Shown piece by piece: positions 59,310 to 64,000 of a DNA stretch of 64,000 nt. Each line of letters starts with the position of its first letter. Position 1 is the first letter of the stretch. The position numbers were made by a program, and so were the translations under genes. Origin of the DNA: Sclerotinia nivalis (lineage: Eukaryota; Ascomycota; Leotiomycetes; Helotiales; Sclerotiniaceae); contig JAPEIS010000007.1 of assembly GCA_029531795.1 (NCBI GenBank), forward strand, positions 682,001 through 746,000, read 5' to 3'. The notes beneath the pieces were generated by a model that was not told the origin of the DNA, ran no database searches, and saw only the letters and a list, made by a program, of their open reading frames with translations.

Positions 59310-59599
59310 TTATAACAAATTCATTAGTCTTTTTGAAAAGGATAGAATATCTTTTAAAAAAATTAGAATATCTAATTAGTTATATTTATCGAGGTTATTG
59401 AACTAACGAAACTCTTATATTTATTTGATTGATCTTTCCGAATTTCTATTGGTATCATTGTTATGTTTATTCGATCGAGGAAACTTTGTATTTTTCAGTT
59501 TACAATTGAAGAGGTCGTTGTAATAGAATTACAAGTTCAAATCGATTAGATAAGATAAAAGGAAGATTCTGAATTTGATATAGGAATTGATGAAATGGT

Positions 59600-60762
59600 A
59601 ATTATAAGTCTGTCCTTATATTCATTAATTCGAGGAGATTTAGTTTCTTTTGTAACCAGAACAACAATTTATCAAAGTTTATAAAAAGAAAACCAAGAAA
59701 TCCAAATTCAAAATTAGATTATACTGAAGCAATTGGATCAGATTCATTTCGTTTTAGTTAGCTTTATACAAAATGAATCCTTTGATATAAATAACAATAG
59801 ATCTTTCTTTCGTTTCAGAATATATCAGCGATATTCTCGATGAATTAAGGATCCTGATATTGTTATATTTAATAAAGAAAACTTTATTATTGAAAGAAGA
59901 TTAATATTTATAGTATTTTTTTATAGAAGATTTAGTGTAAGAATGAAAGATTTTGAATCCTTTAGTGATGGAATCAATCTTTTCTTTGAATTATAGAGAT
60001 TCTTTGTAGAAGGAAAACTTTTGGATAATATAGATTATTATTTGGATGAAGATACGAAAGTTTGTATTATCTTTCGATAGATTATTGATGATGTATAATG
60101 GTATTTGAAATCGAAAATGATCTGAAAGAAGTTTGTTATTTACCAAAACGTTTTGGATTATTTTGGTTTTATTTATTTTGTGACTAATCGATAGGAATTG
60201 GCTATAGATGAATTCCGATTCCTATAAATAGGAATTATAATTTTCTATTAATTTTATATATAGTTTTTGGAATTCGTAGTAGAAGTCGATTAATTAAAAA
60301 ACTTCTTTTGAAGAGAATTCATTTCGAAATTCTTTTTTTTTGTTGAAAATAACAATAGTAATCATTATGGATCTTTATTTTGATTTTTAGGGTTATATGA
60401 ATTATTTAACGAATGTAGATGTAAAGATGTATATTGTAAATCAGAAATATATTATAATAGTTAGGAGTTAAGTTCGAAAGAATTCTTTGTTTGATAATTG
60501 TGTTAAAGATTTTATTTTTTTGTATAAGAATGCCAAATCTGAGTATGTTGGAAGAGAAAAATCGGTTATCTTTGGGTTTATTTTGAATTTCAAGTTTCAT
60601 TTTTTTGTTTCATTCTTTTCTTACTTTAAATGCAAAGCCTTTAATTGGATTAAGGATTATATATATTCTTTTGGTATTTATAAAATTGATATAGTCTTCG
60701 AAAACAAAAAAATCATTTCAGAAATTCCCGATTCCGATTTATATAAATCGGAAAAAGATTAA
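59600..60762 (+). pseudogene. gag: gag pseudogene of G2
   Basis: This is parallel to the gag of G1. The last open run (60487-60762) reads MFDNCVKDFIFLYKNAKSEY, then YVGREKSVIFGFILNF and YFKCKAFNWIKDYIYSFGIYK, ending SEIPDSDLYKSEKD with TAA. The first and last Cys of the knuckle are Tyr here, while the Trp in NWIKDY is shared with G1. The minus-strand run at 60406-60600 is a shadow. Confidence 0.78.
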
Positions 60763-60841
60763 TCCTTGGGAAAGTCTTCTTTTAAGATTATCAATATAAT
60801 TTCAAATATATTGATCTATGGAGCTTTATAAATAGCGATAG

Positions 60842-62400
60842 TATCACGAGATAATATAATCACAGAGTATATTGTAGGGATCAAGGAGAAGATGGTTCTA
60901 TTAAAGTGATAAAGTTAAATATCTAATTGAATAAGAATTTGTTGAATGATTTACTTTCGATCCTATTTATCGAGGATTGTATATATAGACTAGATCTTTG
61001 TTATTTAATTGTCGAAATGCATTATTGAGGTATAATTTCTAATAATATTATATTAGGATCAATTTGATTAATCGTAAGGATAATTAAGGAATTAAAATAA
61101 TCTGAATACAAATGATATAAGAAAACATACAATGATTGTACGATATAAATGATATAGAAAAGAATATAATGATTATATAATGATGTATTGATTATAGATC
61201 ATTATATATGATTAAATAATATATAATTATCTGTAATATATTCTTCAAATCGAGAATCGATCTGTAATAATAAGGAAAGATTATAAAGAGTAATAATTGA
61301 TTAGATATAAAGTATAGATTTTGATAATGTATAAATATCGATTTCGAGAGATTCCGATTGAAATTGATGGTGTGGTTCAATTTGGTCGATTAATTGATTA
61401 TATTGATCAAATTGATCAAATTGATTATTTTACGATTCTATTGATAAGGTTGATCTATTGATTGTATTGGTCGCTTCGAATATTGATTATTTGGATAGAG
61501 TTGATTGTTTTGATTGTATTGATCAATTGATATGAAGAAATGAATATAAATTGTAATATATTGATCGATTTGATTGATATAGTTGGTTTTGATTAATGTT
61601 AACGAATTAATTGGTGTAGTATATATATGTGATTAAATTTCATCAATTTTTTATAGTATTATAATGGTGTTTTGTTTGAAAGTGTATAATGCTGTAGATG
61701 GTTTGTGATTAATATAATCGAATTAATTAAACGATATAATGAGATTTCGAAGAATATAATGATATTCGAAAAGGAAAAGTATAATTGAAAAAAAATCTGA
61801 AAGTAAGTTATTTTATTCTTTATCTTTGTAGTATAATAATTATAATAATGATGAAGGTGATATTTGAGGTGATCCAAATCCTAATAGGTATTGTATAAGA
61901 GTGAATTGAGGAGGATTTCGATCGTATATAAATTTGATAAAAATTGTTTGTGTATTTATACAATTAGTTAATAGATGGATTATATTTTTCAATCAATATT
62001 ATATATAATATTAATCATATCAAAATGAATAAAGGAAATCTTCGATCATATACTAATTCAATAGAATTCGTTCGTAGATATATATGATCGGTTTCCTGTT
62101 CAGTTTTGAGTAGTGTTATTTTTATATTGAGAATTGAAGAAAGAAAAGATATCGAAAATAAAAAATATTAAGAAGAATTGGTAATGAATTAAATAGCTTT
62201 TGTATTATTATATATTTTTGAGTAAAAGGATATTGTAATAATAATTATAAATTAGTTGATATTATATATATATATAAACAAATTTCATTAATTTTGTATA
62301 GTATTATAATGGTGTTTTGTTTATATAAATATAATATAGTAGATGATCTATAATTATTCTTATTTAATTTTTGTAATTCTATTGTTAATATTCTGTAGAT
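60842..62400 (-). other. non-coding 3' part of the copia element (3' LTR region)
   Basis: This is A/T-rich with no frame of interest. It has GATCAAATTGATCAAATTGA-type units at 61380-61530 and a direct repeat of about 80 bp (61635-61715 and 62280-62360, both with ATAGTATTATAATGGTGTTT). The LTR end on the right is unresolved; GTGATA at 61856-61861 is one candidate. Confidence 0.5.
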
Positions 62401-62559
62401 TCAGAAGAGAATGGAAGTGTTCGAACTTTTGTTATATGAGGTTTTTGATAAGTTTGTTGATTGTTATATTGATAATTGAAAGGTAGATTATATAAAAGTT
62501 CCCTTTTGAATATTTCTGTTGCAATTATATATTTTGTATATCGATATATTTGAGTTTTG

Positions 62560-64000
62560 TAATGATTCGTTTGTTCTCATCAATTATTAATCTAATTGCT
62601 TGTTGATTATTATAGAATATTGATATAGGGTTTTTCATTGTAAAATCGATTTCCTTTAGGAAGTGTAAAGTTGTTATAATTTCTTTTGATATATATTCAA
62701 TATTGAATAGTTTAGTTTCAGTTGTTGAAATAGTTATAGTATTCTATTTAGATATTTTTCATATAATTAAATTACCGAAAAGGAATATAATATACTTTTG
62801 TGATGATCGATATATATCAGAATCATTTATGAAAGAAGTATTTGAAAAGACAAAAAGTTGTGGTATCTGATCATTGCTGTATTATATTACAAGAAATCTT
62901 ATATTCTAGAGATATTCAAAATAGTAATCAACAGCTTTTATATATTCGATCGATAGATTGATCAAATAGTAGTTTAATTGCGAAATAGCGAATGAAATAT
63001 CTGCTTTTATTATGATTACAGTATATAAAATTGATCCTATTTTCTTCTGATACAGTTTGATTATATATATAGAAATCTGATCTGAGTTTTTCCGAAATAC
63101 TATTATAGATAGTGGTGTGTATATTGTTCCATTTGTTGTTTTAAATTTTTTAGCAATCTTTTTAATGTATATATTATAAGCTAACTACAGTTTTTTCTTG
63201 AATCGATTACGAAGAATATATATTCTTAAAAACTATTTTGTGTTTTTAAGATTATATAATTTATATACAGTTTTGATTCTTTTAATGATTTTGATGATAG
63301 TTAATTCATTCTTTTTGTAATATATAATTTGAATATCATTTACAAAAAATAAGATTATAATAATATACTCTAGATTTATATATAAATATAGTTTCTTTTT
63401 ATATTATATCAATTTCAGTTTTTCGAGTATTCGAGTAAAATCCCTGAACTATATTGTTGAAGAATTATAGAGATTATATAAAACTCGATCGATGATAATA
63501 TTTTTGTTAGAGATTTTGTAATCATCAAAAAGATAATATACAATTAAGATATCAGAAAGATTATATAAAGTATTGATAAAAGTATTGATTATATTATATT
63601 GCTTTATTTCGAGATTGTATTTGATAATAATTGTTATTGCAATTTGGAATGATCGATTAATTAATATAATGATATAAGTAATTTCAATAATACTTTTAGC
63701 TTGAAAATCTTTTTGTATTATTAAACAAAAGTAGTAACGAATGATTAAACCTTGATTATTATATTTATATATAAATACTTATTGAAAAAGGATTGGTTTT
63801 ATAAATTCCGATCCGGAATCGCTTTTATATTAGATATTCCTAGTTTCAAAATTATTAATTTCAAGATTGTAATTCTATTTGAATTAATATCTTATTTGAT
63901 ATTCTTTTAATTGATAATAAAAGCGGGATAACTTTAAAACTATAGAAATATAAATTCGAGGGAAAAATATTGTTTGTGATTCATTGATTGTAAACCAGAT
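62560..64000 (-). pseudogene. pol: reverse transcriptase (RVT_2) and RNase H pseudogene of the copia element
   Basis: On the minus strand, from right to left: IIEITYIIILINRSFQIAIT and LEIKQYNIINTFIN near 63690-63560, then the catalytic box FVNDIQIIYY near 63350-63320 (YVDD in the family; here Asn replaces the first Asp). Next come KKFKTTNGTIYTPLS near 63150, and the copia signature GSILYTVIIIKADISFAISQ near 63045-62985, followed by LNYYLINLSIEYIKAVDYYF. The Ty1/copia RNase H has TITISTTETKLFNIEYISKE near 62740-62680 and NPISIFYNNQQAIRLI near 62625. Stops are TAG/TAA. The order and motifs exclude gypsy. Confidence 0.85.

Larger units (their letters stand above)
59066..60841 (+). mobile_element. 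Ty3/gypsy family G, copy G2 (partial, strongly mutated)
   Basis: An LTR at 59066-59309 is followed by interior sequence parallel to 12600-14155 of G1. It is cut at 60841 by the copia element and presumably continues outside the window. It is much more mutated than G1. Confidence 0.85.
60842..64000 (-). mobile_element. Ty1/copia retrotransposon (minus strand, runs off the window)
   Basis: It starts at 60842, where G2 homology stops (preceding bases GATAG). The left part (60842 to about 62400) is non-coding and should hold the 3' LTR, but its inner border cannot be set because the other LTR is outside. The right part holds reverse transcriptase and RNase H on the minus strand. It is the only copia-type element in the window. 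Confidence 0.78.

Noticed and set aside
60837..60841. GATAG before both the G2 LTR and the copia element as a shared TSD
   Set aside because: The two elements are different and their other ends are not visible; the identity of five bases is probably coincidental.
1..64000. CRISPR arrays, bacterial operons, ribosome-binding sites or riboswitches
   Set aside because: The repeats are eukaryotic transposons. There are no regularly spaced short repeats and no prokaryotic gene organisation.

Overview
This window is about 64 kb of very A+T-rich nuclear DNA, made almost entirely of nested, mutated transposable elements. I see no host gene, rRNA or complete tRNA. The combination of Ty3/gypsy chromoviruses (integrase followed by a chromodomain), a Ty1/copia element, a pogo/Fot1-type transposon and massive C-to-T / G-to-A decay points to a filamentous ascomycete with repeat-induced point mutation (RIP), in a gene-free AT isochore or pericentromere-like region. 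The species cannot be named from this sequence.

Five gypsy families can be told apart by their LTRs: A (146 bp), B (about 154-163 bp), C (213 bp), D (486 bp) and G (about 255 bp). The family names are mine. The order of insertion can be read from target-site duplications (TSDs). Copy A0 (1-3479, resuming at 21359-22803) was hit by A1 (3480-21358; TSD ATGTT/ATATT). A1 carries B on the minus strand (5644-19848) in place of about 3.2 kb of its own sequence. The 5' LTR of B was then hit by G1 (12345-19760; TSD GTGAC). Next, A2 (minus strand, 22804-49103) abuts A0. A2 was hit by D (23765-30453; TSD TTTAG) and by A3 (33425-46148; TSD AGTAT/AATAT). A3 in turn was hit by an unmutated solo C LTR (34846-35058; TSD ACTTC) and by a complete C element (35497-41119; TSD AATAA). 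With the inserts removed, A2 and A3 are 6877 and 6878 bp.

To the right of A2 lies a fragment of a different DDE transposase (49104-50230), then A4 (minus strand, 50231-58508). A4 carries a pogo/Fot1-type transposon (52278-54131, TA TSD), a 102-bp tRNA-like insert (54356-54457) and a long-TIR MITE (56977-57776, TA TSD). The window ends with a second G element (G2, from 59066), interrupted at 60842 by a minus-strand Ty1/copia element that runs off the end.

No coding sequence here is intact. Proteins can still be followed because RIP leaves frames readable through TAA/TAG/TGA substitutions at former Gln and Trp codons. Catalytic and zinc-binding residues are often changed by G-to-A or C-to-T. 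The most unusual observations are: in all five gypsy families the outer edges of each element have escaped mutation while the inner copies of the same LTR sequences have not; the C LTR is a chain of five hairpins; G1 has an extra, nearly open 375-codon frame between pol and the 3' LTR; and several element borders lack TSDs, implying recombination between elements.
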